A stretch of 64,000 bases of DNA from positions 1-64,000 of the forward strand of contig JBCCHF010000032.1 in assembly GCA_039028895.1 (NCBI GenBank), given 5' to 3'. Below the pieces are notes generated by a model. That model was not told where the DNA came from and did no database searches. It saw only the letters and a program-made list of their open reading frames with translations. Origin of the DNA: JAHDCJ01 sp039028895. Its GTDB lineage: Bacteria > Bacteroidota > Bacteroidia > Chitinophagales > Saprospiraceae. The translations under genes were made by a program, and so were the position numbers. Numbering within the stretch: position 1 is the first letter of the stretch; each line of letters starts with the position of its first letter. Positions 34,815-44,821 of this stretch are shown piece after piece.

Positions 34815-36557
34815 CTATTTACAATTCTTGCCGCGTTTCTCTTTCTTCTTCAAAAACTCCTTTAATTTATTTTTATCTGAACCAGTTGGAGTTTTTGTGT
34901 ATGGAAATGGGCTGAGTGGTGATACTTTAGACTCCCCACCTTTTGATAAATCAACCTTATTATAAGTGTACTCGGTTGTAAGCGTATAAGTAAATGAAGC
35001 TAGCACCTTGAATGGTGGTGGATCGACACATATCAATTGGGGGTAAAATACCGATCGCCGCCTAACGATATCTCCATCCTTAAGTTTTAATTTTCCTTTA
35101 TCCGTACAAATTACCCCTCCATGCTTGATATGCGGATAGTCGCGCATCTCGAGCTTGTCAAGCTGACCATTTGGCTTAAGGAAACTTTGCTGTATGGGGT
35201 AACAAAACCAGATATCTCCAAGCGGTTCCAAACTGTGATCAATATGAATTGGTCCGCCAAGTACCTCTTTAAAATCTTTTTGACCTTTCCGCTTAACCTC
35301 AATAATAGTTTGGACATATTGCACCCAACATGCGCCTTCGCAACCCGCTTTACTCAACTGAGCATAATCGACGATAAGTTTGAAGTTTACACCTGAACTA
35401 AATCTGTTGTTGGTTGAATCTTCAAAGTTATCACCGCCTAGAAAGCCCCTATTCACAAACTCAATCTTCCCTCTCGCTTTTTTACAAGGTTTTTCAATTT
35501 TAAAATCAACGACCTCAAGTACATTACGTGCCCGCACCTGGGAATTGCCGTCAGATTTGGGAACAACCTCCTTGATAATACCTTTTTTGAGATTATCGCA
35601 ATTGAATGTAGCTACGAAAAACGGGACGCTTTTAGCGGTAATTTTCTTGCCGGATTTGCCAACTTCATACAATCGAATCGTGAAATAATGGGCTGTGCCT
35701 GGCAAAGACACAACACCAACTTTCCCAACAGGAACAACCGTCGAATTGACGCCTTTAAGTTCCACTATTCCCTGGTCTGAAAAACCATCGTAAACAAGAC
35801 CAGGCATCAAAATTTTTAGCTTGACCTCTTTAATGCAGCAATCATTCGGAACCTTTAACTTTTCGGTTGGCACTTCGCCTTTTTCCTGAAAAAGGATCAT
35901 AAATTCTTCTTCATTTTCGAATTCAATTCCTGCTTCCACTCCATTAATAAAATAAGTTGAATATGTAGTAGATTGTCCAGTTTCACTGTAAACAACAAGA
36001 TCCAGATCACCTCTCCCTGAAGTGTCTATACCTTCCGGGAAAATATTGGCGAAATACACTCCAGGCTCAATTTCTTCGGTTTCGACTAATTCATATTTAT
36101 TGCCATTGACCTCTAGCAAGAACCTGGGTTTCCTTGTCATAATGAGCATCTCCAAAAATCCTGTTCCAATCTCCTCATCTTCTATCCAGTCTGCGGAAAT
36201 AATATGCGGTTGATTGCCTTCTACAATATTGGAGAGTAATGCTAGGTCAGCTTCACCGATAAGACCATCAGCATCAATGTCAGCAGTCACACCCGGACTA
36301 TCCTCTGCATCTTCAAGAAAGGCAGCTAAAATTTCCAGATCGGCACTGTTAACCCGATCATCCCCATTTAGATCACCATTACGGATGCCGTCTATATTCA
36401 GAAATGTAACGACGGTATCATTTTCCAATTCAATATTTTTAACAGGCAGATCGACCTCGTCTTTATCTGTGACTGGTCCTCCGTCACCACAAGCACATAA
36501 TAAAATAGAGCAAGAGCCAAAAATCATTAGATTGATAAGAGCAGAAAACTTTTTCAT
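34815..36557 (-). CDS. Lipoprotein with dockerin-like EF-hand pair
   Basis: 580 aa. The lipoprotein signal is 'GSCSILLCAC' (lipid Cys about residue 24). Residues 58-112 form a dockerin type-I-like pair of calcium loops ('DLNGDDRVNSADLEIL' and 'DIDADGLIGEADLALL'). Residues 115-330 look like beta-sandwich domains. The remaining C-terminal half is Lys-rich and beta-predicted, with cysteines. In non-cellulolytic Bacteroidota such dockerin-like modules are stand-alone calcium-stabilised domains, with no cohesin partner expected; none is seen here. It is convergent with leuB. Substrate and role unknown. Confidence 0.75.
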   Translation of the reverse strand: MKKFSALINLMIFGSCSILLCACGDGGPVTDKDEVDLPVKNIELENDTVVTFLNIDGIRNGDLNGDDRVNSADLEILAAFLEDAEDSPGVTADIDADGLIGEADLALLSNIVEGNQPHIISADWIEDEEIGTGFLEMLIMTRKPRFLLEVNGNKYELVETEEIEPGVYFANIFPEGIDTSGRGDLDLVVYSETGQSTTYSTYFINGVEAGIEFENEEEFMILFQEKGEVPTEKLKVPNDCCIKEVKLKILMPGLVYDGFSDQGIVELKGVNSTVVPVGKVGVVSLPGTAHYFTIRLYEVGKSGKKITAKSVPFFVATFNCDNLKKGIIKEVVPKSDGNSQVRARNVLEVVDFKIEKPCKKARGKIEFVNRGFLGGDNFEDSTNNRFSSGVNFKLIVDYAQLSKAGCEGACWVQYVQTIIEVKRKGQKDFKEVLGGPIHIDHSLEPLGDIWFCYPIQQSFLKPNGQLDKLEMRDYPHIKHGGVICTDKGKLKLKDGDIVRRRSVFYPQLICVDPPPFKVLASFTYTLTTEYTYNKVDLSKGGESKVSPLSPFPYTKTPTGSDKNKLKEFLKKKEKRGKNCK

Positions 36558-36624
36558 AATGGGGCTATTTTAATTTTGATAATAAATGTGGAAAAAGATC
36601 TGACAGAGATTTATATCCTGAAAA

Positions 36625-37095
36625 TTATTGCAGATCTATCTCAAAGTATCGGGTACCTTCAATGGGGTTAAATCGGTAAGGCTCAATTTCATAAAACCCG
36701 GCTTTTGTGTAAACATGAATGGCTGCTTTCATAGAAGGCAGCGTATCCAGTCTCATTTTCTGGTACCCCAAAGCCCTGGCAGTTTCGATGCCTTTTTTCA
36801 TCATCAATTTACCAACGCCAAGCCCTCTTGCTGCGGGCCGGACATACATCCGCTTTAATTCACAAACCTCTTTTTCCAACTTTCTTATGGCGAAACAGCC
36901 TGAAAGCTTATCTCCATTCGCGTAAGCCAGGAAAAGCACTCCCGCAGGCCTTACATACTGGTCCTGGACGGAAGACAACTCTTCTTCGAAATTCTGGAAT
37001 GAGAGATCAATGCCAATGTAATCAGCATACTCCCGAAATAGTGCAACAGCAAACTGAAAATCTTGCGACGATTTGACTTCATCGAGTTGAATCAC
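36625..37095 (-). CDS. GNAT family N-acetyltransferase
   Basis: 156 aa. A single Gcn5-related acetyltransferase domain with the acetyl-CoA pyrophosphate loop 'RGLGVGKLMM' (about residues 93-102), preceded by 'CELKRMYVRPAA' and followed by 'YTKAGFYEIEPY'. The acceptor substrate cannot be told. It lies between the ilv operon end and the dockerin lipoprotein, on the same strand as both, 134 nt downstream of ilvA. Confidence 0.9.
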   Translation of the reverse strand: MIQLDEVKSSQDFQFAVALFREYADYIGIDLSFQNFEEELSSVQDQYVRPAGVLFLAYANGDKLSGCFAIRKLEKEVCELKRMYVRPAARGLGVGKLMMKKGIETARALGYQKMRLDTLPSMKAAIHVYTKAGFYEIEPYRFNPIEGTRYFEIDLQ

Positions 37096-37229
37096 AGTAG
37101 GTAGATTATTAATCCAAGAATTAAACCACTGTCCCAGCGGGCTCTCTCGCAGAGGACACTGTTAGGATCAAATAGAGGTTTGACTCCCTTTTAAGTAAAT
37201 CTAGCACACATTGAACTGAAAATCAACCC

Positions 37230-38498
37230 TTAAATCATATATTGAAAAAAGTGAGGCTTGTCATTGAGATACTCGCCAAAGAATTGCAGATCCTTCATCC
37301 TCGTCAAGAGTGGTTCGAAATCGGATGGGGTTTTCAGCTCAATACCCACCATGGCAGGACCCTGCGTACGACTGGTCTTTTTGGTATATTCGAAGTGGAC
37401 AATATCGTCATCAGGGCCTAGCACTTCGGTTACAAATTCTTTAAGCGCGCCTGCCCTTTGCGGGAATTTTACGATAAAATAGTGTTTGAGATTCTTATAA
37501 AGCAAAAGTCTTTCCTTAACCTCGGGCATCCTTGAAATATCATTATTACCACCAGACAGGAGACACACTACATTTTTACCTTTTATTTCCTTCCGGAATT
37601 GGTCTAGCGCTCCGAGTGCCAATGCTCCTGCGGGCTCGGTTACGATAGCATCCTCATGGTATAACTGAAGGATAACCTCACAAATTTTACCTTCCGGGAC
37701 AGTAACTATTGCATCTAGGTTTTTCTGACAAAGGGTGAACGTTAAGTCTCCTACCCTCCTGACAGCCGCGCCATCCGCGAAAGCGTCAATATGATCGAGC
37801 GTAACCAGATGCCCTGCCTGGAAAGCGCGAACCATTGCTGGAGCGCCTTCCGGTTCTACCCCGATTATGCGGGTGGAACGACTTAATGATTTGAACACCG
37901 TGGAAACACCAGCAGCAAGTCCGCCACCACCTACAGGCAGGAAAAGGTAATCGATCGGATAATTTGCCTGGTTCAGTATCTCCAGGCCAACAGTTGCCTG
38001 ACCTTCGATGATCTTTTCGTCGTTGAATGGATGGATAAAAGTGGCATTATGTGTTTTGGAATAGTCTAAAGCAGCGTTGTAGGCATCATCAAATGTATCG
38101 CCAATTAAAGAAATATCCACAAAGGATCGACCAAACCATTTTACCTTTTTCACCTTTTGGGAAGGTGTAGGAGATGGCATGAAAATCTGGCCATTTATGC
38201 CTAATCGCTGGCATGATAACGCAACGCCCTGGGCATGGTTACCTGCAGAAGCGCAAACAATACCTTTAGATAATTGGCACTTGTTAAGGCTATTGATTTT
38301 ATTGTAGGCTCCTCTGATTTTGTATGACCGTACAGCCTGCAGGTCTTCCCGTTTTAAAAGTACATTGGCGGCATATCTCTCGGATGATCCGAAATGGGGC
38401 TCTAGCGGTGTTTCTCGCACCACATCCTTGAGTCGGATAGCAGCCAATGCCACATCCTTAACATCTGGTTTGAATCCGGGTACAGGCTGTACAGTCAT
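37230..38498 (-). CDS. ilvA: Threonine ammonia-lyase (threonine dehydratase)
   Basis: 422 aa. The PLP enzyme makes 2-oxobutanoate for isoleucine. 'VRSYKIRGAYNK' carries the PLP lysine, 'SAGNHAQGVA' and 'VGGGGLAAGV' bind the phosphate, and the C-terminal 85 residues form a single ACT-like domain ('YFIVKFPQRAGALKEFV'), the likely site of allosteric control. The ATG at 38498 is 4 nt after the ilvC stop and gives 'MTVQPVPGFKP'; the ATG at 38534 would overlap ilvC by 32 nt. It is the last gene of the ilv operon. Confidence 0.95.
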   Translation of the reverse strand: MTVQPVPGFKPDVKDVALAAIRLKDVVRETPLEPHFGSSERYAANVLLKREDLQAVRSYKIRGAYNKINSLNKCQLSKGIVCASAGNHAQGVALSCQRLGINGQIFMPSPTPSQKVKKVKWFGRSFVDISLIGDTFDDAYNAALDYSKTHNATFIHPFNDEKIIEGQATVGLEILNQANYPIDYLFLPVGGGGLAAGVSTVFKSLSRSTRIIGVEPEGAPAMVRAFQAGHLVTLDHIDAFADGAAVRRVGDLTFTLCQKNLDAIVTVPEGKICEVILQLYHEDAIVTEPAGALALGALDQFRKEIKGKNVVCLLSGGNNDISRMPEVKERLLLYKNLKHYFIVKFPQRAGALKEFVTEVLGPDDDIVHFEYTKKTSRTQGPAMVGIELKTPSDFEPLLTRMKDLQFFGEYLNDKPHFFQYMI

Positions 38499-38502
38499 CT
38501 GG

Positions 38503-39573
38503 CTAGCTGTTTTGCTCAACCATGGCTTTGACATTCTCTGGTCTTAATTGCCTTACTTTGGCACCAGCCTGCCATAATTCTGATTCGCGAAGCTCTTTAA
38601 GCTCTTCACTTAATTTTGATCGGTAATCCTCCGCTTTATTAGCTTCGATAACGATCTCGGCCTCTTTCCCTGAAGCAACTGATTCATAGAGTTCGTTAAA
38701 AACAGGGGTTGTGGCCTCGCGGAATTTATGGCGCCAATCAAGTGCACCACGTTGAGCTGTAGTAGACGTATTGGCATACATCCAATCCATTCCATTTTCA
38801 GCTACAAGGGGCATAAGACTTTGGGTCAATTCTTCAACTGTCTCATTAAAGGCTTCAGATGGAGAATGCCCATGTTTGCGTAAAACATTGTATTGAGCCT
38901 CGAATAAACCGGCCAAGGCTCCCATCAGGATACCACGCTCACCAGTTAGGTCAGAGTATACTTCCTTTTTAAAATCAGTCTCAAAAAGGTAACCTGATCC
39001 GACCCCAATGCCCAATGCAACGACACGCTCAAAAGCACGGCCTGTAGCATCCTGGTGAATGGCATAACTGGAATTCAAACCTTTTCCGGCAAGGAATAAA
39101 CGCCTCAAAGAGGTGCCTGACCCTTTAGGCGCAACAAGAATCACATCCACATCAGCCGGAGGGACAATTCCTGTTTTTTCATTAAACGTAATCCCAAAGC
39201 CATGTGAGAAGTACAAAGCCTTGCCAGCAGTCAGATGCTTTTTCACTGTAGGCCACTGGGCAATCTGCCCCGCATCAGACAAAAGATACTGGATGATAGT
39301 TGCCTTCTGGCAAGCCTCCTCAATACCGAAAAGATCAACTCCTGGAATCCAGCCATCACGTTTTGCCTTTTCCCATGAAGGAGAATCAGGCCGCTGGCCC
39401 ACGATTACCCTAAAGCCATTGTCTTTCAGGTTTAATGATTGTCCGGGCCCCTGTACACCATAACCAATTATCGCAATGGTTTCATTTTCAAGAATCTGAC
39501 GAGCCTTGTCTAATGGGAATTCTTCCCGAGTTACGACGTTTTCTTCAACGCCTCCAAAATTTATTTTTGCCAT
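38503..39573 (-). CDS. ilvC: Ketol-acid reductoisomerase
   Basis: 356 aa. Isomerises and reduces acetolactate (NAD(P)H, Mg2+). 'IAIIGYGVQGPGQSLNLKDN' is the dinucleotide loop; the 'GPGQ' variant replaces the more common 'GHAHA'. 'FETDFKKEVYSDLTGERGIL' holds the metal-binding acidic residues. The C-terminal knotted helical domain follows to 'LWQAGAKVRQLRPENVK'. Its length is slightly above the ~330 aa of class I. It follows ilvN by 105 nt, the only sizeable gap in the operon. Confidence 0.96.
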   Translation of the reverse strand: MAKINFGGVEENVVTREEFPLDKARQILENETIAIIGYGVQGPGQSLNLKDNGFRVIVGQRPDSPSWEKAKRDGWIPGVDLFGIEEACQKATIIQYLLSDAGQIAQWPTVKKHLTAGKALYFSHGFGITFNEKTGIVPPADVDVILVAPKGSGTSLRRLFLAGKGLNSSYAIHQDATGRAFERVVALGIGVGSGYLFETDFKKEVYSDLTGERGILMGALAGLFEAQYNVLRKHGHSPSEAFNETVEELTQSLMPLVAENGMDWMYANTSTTAQRGALDWRHKFREATTPVFNELYESVASGKEAEIVIEANKAEDYRSKLSEELKELRESELWQAGAKVRQLRPENVKAMVEQNS

Positions 39574-39678
39574 GATTTGGTCTATTTGTTTTTAGTGAAT
39601 TAGATTTTTGGTTGATGTTAGATAGTTGATTATTCTAAGTTCTTTATTCTAATTTGCCAATTGCCGATTGCATCCTGC

Positions 39679-40227
39679 CTACTGCAGACTACCAACGGCT
39701 ACTTGCGCCAGTTCCATTTCCTTCAGATACTCAGCAAATGGTTTCATCGGCTTGGTGACGGCTACTCTCCCTGAGCAGACAAATTCAAGTAATCCGAAGG
39801 GTTTTAACTGGTCAAATAACTGCTTGATCTCACTTTTGTATCCGGCTTTTTCAAGAATGATAAAGTCCTTTTCCATGGAGAGGATGCGCGCCTGGTTTTT
39901 GCGAATCACTTCTTCGACTGGCATCCCATTGTGAATAGAGTGTATGGGGACTTTGTAAAGTGCAATTTCCTGATATACGGTTTCTTCATCGCGATGGTAA
40001 ACGGCTTTGAGCACTTCCACTTGTTTTTCGAGTTGCTTGACGACCTTTTTCACCTGGTCGACATTCATTTTGGAGAGGATTGTAAATCTTGATACCCCTT
40101 CAACCTCTGATTCAGAAACGGTAATGCTTTCGATGTTCAGATGCCTTCTTGTGAAAACGGCTGCTACCCTTGCTAACACACCCACCTGGTTTTCGGTGAA
40201 GATCGAGATAGTGAATAATTTTTCCAT
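39679..40227 (-). CDS. ilvN: Acetolactate synthase small (regulatory) subunit
   Basis: 182 aa. The N-terminal ACT domain ('FTISIFTENQVGVLARVAAV', 'NIESITVSESEVEGVSRFTI') binds valine and confers feedback control on IlvB; a second ALS-type domain follows. Full length for the long IlvN/IlvH form. It is coupled to ilvB (9-nt gap). The symbol ilvH would be equally acceptable. Confidence 0.94.
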   Translation of the reverse strand: MEKLFTISIFTENQVGVLARVAAVFTRRHLNIESITVSESEVEGVSRFTILSKMNVDQVKKVVKQLEKQVEVLKAVYHRDEETVYQEIALYKVPIHSIHNGMPVEEVIRKNQARILSMEKDFIILEKAGYKSEIKQLFDQLKPFGLLEFVCSGRVAVTKPMKPFAEYLKEMELAQVAVGSLQ

Positions 40228-40236
40228 AATTATATT

Positions 40237-41955
40237 TTATTCAAGTCTGATGTCTGAGATCGATGCCCCGGAAGGCACCATTGGGAATACGTTATCTTCT
40301 TTTTCTACCATTACTTCCAGGAAATAGCTGCCATCATGGTCAAACATTTCATGAATGGCCGAATCAAGGTCATTTCGATTGTCTACTTTTTGGGCTTTTA
40401 TACCGAAACCTTTTGTGATGGCCACGAAATCGGGATTAATCAATTCTGTTGCTGAATATCGCTTGTCGAAAAACAACTGCTGCCATTGCCTTACCATTCC
40501 AAGAAATTGATTGTTTAATACCACAATTTTGATATTGACTTGTGTCTGAAAAACAGTACCTAGTTCCTGGAGGGTCATCTGGAAACCACCATCTCCGATA
40601 ATCGCGATCACCTCTCTGTCAGGAGCGCCGACTTTGGCCCCAAAAGCTGCAGGTAAGGCAAAACCCATAGTGCCCAATCCCCCGGAGGTGATATTACTTT
40701 TTGATTTGCTAAAATGGGCGTATCGGCAGGCCACCATCTGGTGCTGACCAACATCTGTTACGATAACTGCATCACCTTCTGTTTTTTCGTTGATCCGCCT
40801 GATGACTTCAGCCATTGTAAGACCTTCTTTTTCAGGGTTGAGTTCAGCATTTATGATCTTTTCGTATTCGATGGCATCGCAATCTCTGAATCGTTGTAAC
40901 CACTCCGGGTGCGTATTAGCGTTGACCAGTGGGATCAGTTCTGCCAAAGACGCTTTGGCATCACCTAATACAGCAACATCTGCTTTTACGTTTTTATCAA
41001 TTTCGCTGGGGTCGATCTCGAGATGAATGACTTTTGCTTGTTTGGCGTAGTAATTCAGGTTACCTGTCACTCGGTCGTCAAATCGCATACCGACGGCTAT
41101 CAATACATCGCACTCATTAGTCAGGACGTTAGGCCCATAATTGCCATGCATGCCCAACATACCTACATTTAGTGGGTGATTAGTTTCCAGGGCAGACAAT
41201 CCCATTATCGTCCAGGCTGCTGGTATACCGGTTTTTTCGATGAGGGTTTTGAGTTCGTTTTCGGCTTCAGCCAAAATTACTCCCTGACCGACCAGTAACA
41301 ATGGTTTTTTAGACTGGTTAATTATGTCAGCAGCCCGCTCAATACTTCCTGGGGCTGGTGTTGGCTTTGGCAAATAGCTTCTGAAACCCTGACATTTTTC
41401 GTATTGAAAATTCAGTTCTCCAAACTGGGCATCTTTTGTAATATCTATGACTACTGGCCCTGGCCTACCTGATCGAGCGATGTAAAAAGCTTTGGCTATT
41501 GCTTCTGGGATCTCTTCGGGTTTTGTAACCTGGAAGTTCCACTTGGTGACAGGGGTCGAAATGCCAATAACATCAGTTTCCTGGAAGGCGTCAGTACCAA
41601 GCAACGCAGAAGGTACCTGGCCGGTTATACAAACCAAAGGTGTTGAGTCAATCATAGCATCGGCAATACCAGTGATCAGGTTTGTCGCTCCTGGTCCTGA
41701 AGTGGCCATAACGACACCTACCTTCCCGGATGTACGTGCATAGCCTTGAGCAGCATGCACAGCTCCCTGTTCATGGCGAGTCAGGATATGATGCAGTTGT
41801 TCTGTATAATGATATAATGAATCGTAAACAGGCATAATCGCACCTCCCGGATAGCCAAAAATGTAGTTAACTTCTTCAGCAATCAAAGATCTTACAAGGG
41901 CCTCTGCACCTGAAATCACCTGTTCTGAAACGTGATATTTTTGCTCTCCAATCAT
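40237..41955 (-). CDS. ilvB: Acetolactate synthase large subunit
   Basis: 572 aa. The ThDP- and FAD-dependent enzyme condenses pyruvate with pyruvate or 2-oxobutanoate. 'NYIFGYPGGAIMPVYD' and 'RHEQGAVHAAQGYAR' carry the catalytic Glu, and 'IIGDGGFQMTLQEL' through 'VVLNNQFLGMVRQWQ' is the ThDP/Mg2+ motif. Full length. The start lies 2 nt after the ilvD stop, implying translational coupling. Confidence 0.97.
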   Translation of the reverse strand: MIGEQKYHVSEQVISGAEALVRSLIAEEVNYIFGYPGGAIMPVYDSLYHYTEQLHHILTRHEQGAVHAAQGYARTSGKVGVVMATSGPGATNLITGIADAMIDSTPLVCITGQVPSALLGTDAFQETDVIGISTPVTKWNFQVTKPEEIPEAIAKAFYIARSGRPGPVVIDITKDAQFGELNFQYEKCQGFRSYLPKPTPAPGSIERAADIINQSKKPLLLVGQGVILAEAENELKTLIEKTGIPAAWTIMGLSALETNHPLNVGMLGMHGNYGPNVLTNECDVLIAVGMRFDDRVTGNLNYYAKQAKVIHLEIDPSEIDKNVKADVAVLGDAKASLAELIPLVNANTHPEWLQRFRDCDAIEYEKIINAELNPEKEGLTMAEVIRRINEKTEGDAVIVTDVGQHQMVACRYAHFSKSKSNITSGGLGTMGFALPAAFGAKVGAPDREVIAIIGDGGFQMTLQELGTVFQTQVNIKIVVLNNQFLGMVRQWQQLFFDKRYSATELINPDFVAITKGFGIKAQKVDNRNDLDSAIHEMFDHDGSYFLEVMVEKEDNVFPMVPSGASISDIRLE

Positions 41956-41957
41956 GA

Positions 41958-43631
41958 CTACAAGTCAGTAATGCAGCCTAATGCTGCAGATGAAACGTTT
42001 TTTGCATATTTGTAAAGGGCTCCTGATTTGGATTTTAAAGCAGGTGGTTGCCAGGCTGCTTTTCGCTCCATTAATGCCTTTTCTGAAATGTGCAGTGTTA
42101 TTTTGTTGGTGACTGCATCAAGTTCGATGATGTCTCCATTCTGTACTAAAGCAATTGTTCCGCCTACCTGTGCTTCAGGACTTACGTGACCAACTACAAA
42201 CCCGTGACTACCTCCGGAAAATCTGCCATCAGTGATCAATGCTACATCTTTCCCGAGTCCGGCACCAATTATTGCACCTGTCGGTTTCAACATTTCCGGC
42301 ATTCCCGGGCCTCCTTTGGGTCCGGAATACCGAATAACGATCACATCTCCTTTTTTTACGGTACCATCTCCTATGCCTTCAATAGCAGAAAATTCATCAT
42401 CAAATACCACTGCCGGTCCTTTAAATTTTTCGCCTTCTTTACCAGTAATTTTGGCAACTGCTCCTTCCGGGGAAAGGTTACCGTATAATATCTGCAGATG
42501 ACCGTTTGCTTTTACCGGAGATTCCAAACCGAAAAACACTTGCTGTCCTTGTTTGAGTGAAGGCGCTTCAATCAGGTTTTCTTCCAGAGTTTTTCCAGTA
42601 ACGGTCATACAATCGCCATCCAGAAACCCTTTTTCAAGGAGATATTTCATGACTCCCGGTGTGCCGCCTACGTTGTGGAGATCTTCCATCATATATTTTC
42701 CGGAAGGTTTGAGATCAGCCAGAAGTGGTGTATTATCACTGATATCCTGAATGTCATTCAGCGAAAAGTCAACGCCAACAGCATTGGCCATAGCCAGAAT
42801 ATGCAGAACGGCATTGGTCGAACCGCCTAGTGCTACAATAGTAGTAACGGCATTGCGGTAAGCAGATTTGGTCATGATATCTCCTGGCTTGATATCATTT
42901 TCGAGCAAGACTCTCAACGCAGCTCCAATTCGATCGCATTCTGCTTTTTTATCGAGGCTGACTGCAGGAGCTGAAGAACTGAAGGGTAAAGACATACCCA
43001 TGGCTTCAATAGCTGATGACATAGTGTTAGCTGTAAACATTCCGCCACAAGCCCCTGCGCCCGGACATGAATTTGTGATTACTCCTTCGTAATCGTTATC
43101 GGAAATCTCACCGCGCAATTTCTTACCATAAGCTTCGAAAGCAGATATGATAGACAGCTGTTCATTTTTGTAGCAGCCGGGTTTTATTGTCCCGCCATAG
43201 ACGAGGATTGAAGGTCGATTCAATCTTCCCAGCGCAATCATTGCTCCTGGCATATTTTTATCACACCCAACTACCGTTATCAGGCCATCGTAATAATGAG
43301 CACCTGCCACAGCCTCGATAGAGTCAGCGATTATCTCACGAGAAACCAGGGAATAACGCATACCTGGAGTTCCATTTGAAATGCCGTCACTAACACCAAT
43401 CGTGTTAAAGATCAAACCGACCAGTTCGTGGGCGTTCACCCCAGCCTTAACCAGTTTCGCCAGGTCATTCAAATGCATATTGCAGGTATTGCCTTCGTAG
43501 CCTGTACTAACGATACCAATGAGAGGCTTGGCCAGGTCTTTCCTGGTAAGGCCGAGCCCAAGCAACATCGCCTGAGCACCCGGTTGCGAAACATCCTGCG
43601 TAATACGCTTGCTATACTTATTAAGCTCCAT
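41958..43631 (-). CDS. ilvD: Dihydroxyacid dehydratase
   Basis: 557 aa. The Fe-S enzyme dehydrates dihydroxy acids to the 2-oxo acids of valine and isoleucine. Cluster cysteines appear in 'GNTCNMHL', 'VGCDKNMPGAM' and 'CPGAGACGGMFTANTM'. 'DGRFSGGSHGFVVGHVSPEA' is the C-terminal signature. Full length. The start overlaps the ilvE end by 11 nt. Confidence 0.97.
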   Translation of the reverse strand: MELNKYSKRITQDVSQPGAQAMLLGLGLTRKDLAKPLIGIVSTGYEGNTCNMHLNDLAKLVKAGVNAHELVGLIFNTIGVSDGISNGTPGMRYSLVSREIIADSIEAVAGAHYYDGLITVVGCDKNMPGAMIALGRLNRPSILVYGGTIKPGCYKNEQLSIISAFEAYGKKLRGEISDNDYEGVITNSCPGAGACGGMFTANTMSSAIEAMGMSLPFSSSAPAVSLDKKAECDRIGAALRVLLENDIKPGDIMTKSAYRNAVTTIVALGGSTNAVLHILAMANAVGVDFSLNDIQDISDNTPLLADLKPSGKYMMEDLHNVGGTPGVMKYLLEKGFLDGDCMTVTGKTLEENLIEAPSLKQGQQVFFGLESPVKANGHLQILYGNLSPEGAVAKITGKEGEKFKGPAVVFDDEFSAIEGIGDGTVKKGDVIVIRYSGPKGGPGMPEMLKPTGAIIGAGLGKDVALITDGRFSGGSHGFVVGHVSPEAQVGGTIALVQNGDIIELDAVTNKITLHISEKALMERKAAWQPPALKSKSGALYKYAKNVSSAALGCITDL

Positions 43632-44523
43632 AGGTCAAGGCTGTTTGCGGAACGTATTGCTTTTTGTGGATCAATTGCTGGTAAGCTTTTGACAAGCGAT
43701 AACCACTAGTCGCAGGCCATGCTTTTGCGAATGGAATATCATCGAGGGATTCAATGCCACAGACTTCGGTTGCTGTGCCTACGAAAAAGGCGGCATCTGC
43801 CCCTTTAACCTCGTCAGGTGTGAAAAACTTTTCCTTTACAGGAATGCCTAGTTCGTTAGCCAGGTCCATGATGGTAGCTCTTGTGATGCCTGGTAGAATA
43901 TTACCGGGCGGACTGGTGAAAAGTATACCCCCGTTCTCAAAAAAGAAATTGGCACCCGGCCCTTCAGCAACATATCCGTTGACGTCCAGCAAAAGGGCTT
44001 CGTCGTATCCTCTTTCTCTGGCTTCAACCGAGGCAAGAATGGAGTTGACGTAATGACCCGAAACTTTAGCCTCCACGACACAAGACCTTGGATCAGGTCG
44101 GCGATAAGGCGAGATGGTAACTTTTATCAATTGGTCGCCCAGAAATTTATCCCATACCCAAGCCATCATTGCAAAATTGCTTTTTTTCCCAGGCGTCAAT
44201 GACATACAAGGATCCATATAAACCAGAGGCCGGATATAAGCATTCGCAAAGTGGTTCCTTTCCAGCAATTCGTAATTGATGTCAATCAGCTGTTCTACAG
44301 AATAGTCAAAAGGAATCTTCATTTGACGAGCCGACCAAACCAGTCTTTCATAATGCTCACGAGCTTTGAAAATGGAAACGCCTACTTCTGTGTCATAGGA
44401 TCTGATGCCTTCAAAAACTCCAAGGCCATAGTGCATGGTCTGGTTATACAAATTGGAACCTGCCTTTTCAGGAGATACCCATTGTCCGTCGAGATAAATT
44501 ATAGTGTCGTTATTATAATACAT
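43621..44523 (-). CDS. ilvE: Branched-chain amino-acid aminotransferase
   Basis: 300 aa. The class IV PLP aminotransferase makes the final step to Val, Ile and Leu with glutamate. 'TMHYGLGVFEGIRSY' opens the fold. The PLP lysine precedes 'SGHYVNSILASVEA', 'EGPGANFFF' and 'GITRATIMDLANELGI' bind the cofactor phosphate, and 'FVGTATEVCGI' is near the end. It is the first structural gene of the ilv operon, about 150 nt after the second attenuator hairpin. Confidence 0.96.
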   Translation of the reverse strand: MYYNNDTIIYLDGQWVSPEKAGSNLYNQTMHYGLGVFEGIRSYDTEVGVSIFKAREHYERLVWSARQMKIPFDYSVEQLIDINYELLERNHFANAYIRPLVYMDPCMSLTPGKKSNFAMMAWVWDKFLGDQLIKVTISPYRRPDPRSCVVEAKVSGHYVNSILASVEARERGYDEALLLDVNGYVAEGPGANFFFENGGILFTSPPGNILPGITRATIMDLANELGIPVKEKFFTPDEVKGADAAFFVGTATEVCGIESLDDIPFAKAWPATSGYRLSKAYQQLIHKKQYVPQTALTYGA

Positions 44524-44681
44524 AGCTGAAGTTTATGTGAAACTAGGCTGGTTTGGCCATTCTTCCAGTTAAAAAATCAAGGAGTTTACGATTCATATTT
44601 TGAAGAAAAAAGTCATTAAGTGCTGATAGTCAATTTTTTACAAAAACCAATTTTACAGTGCCCAAATATTCGTGAAACCCA

Positions 44682-44717
44682 AAAAGCCTTTCTCAATTGA
44701 TGGTGAGAAAGGCTTTT
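44682..44717 (-). terminator. ilv attenuator terminator 2
   Basis: On the minus strand, GCCTTTCTC (44705-44713) pairs with GAGAAAGGC (44686-44694) and is followed by TTTTT. The 5' arm TTTCTCACC can instead pair perfectly (9 bp) with GGTGAGAAA at 44737-44745, which overlaps the stop codon of leader peptide 2; that pairing would block the terminator. Confidence 0.85.
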
Positions 44718-44740
44718 CAGGCTACATAAACGTCCATTTC

Positions 44741-44803
44741 TCACCCTGGTGGGATGACGATAATTACGACGATTACGATAATATTCAGGATTCTGTTTTT
44801 CAT
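44741..44803 (-). CDS. ilv leader peptide 2
   Basis: The 20-codon ORF encodes MKNRILNIIVIVVIIVIPPG; 12 of 20 residues are Ile, Val or Leu, arranged almost without interruption, as in ilv attenuator peptides. It begins 18 nt after terminator 1 and ends 23 nt before the arm of terminator 2. Its 3' end forms the competing strand for the antiterminator. The peptide itself has no function; ribosome stalling on Ile/Val codons is the expected sensor. Confidence 0.85.
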   Translation of the reverse strand: MKNRILNIIVIVVIIVIPPG

Positions 44804-44821
44804 TGGATGACGGTAATAACG

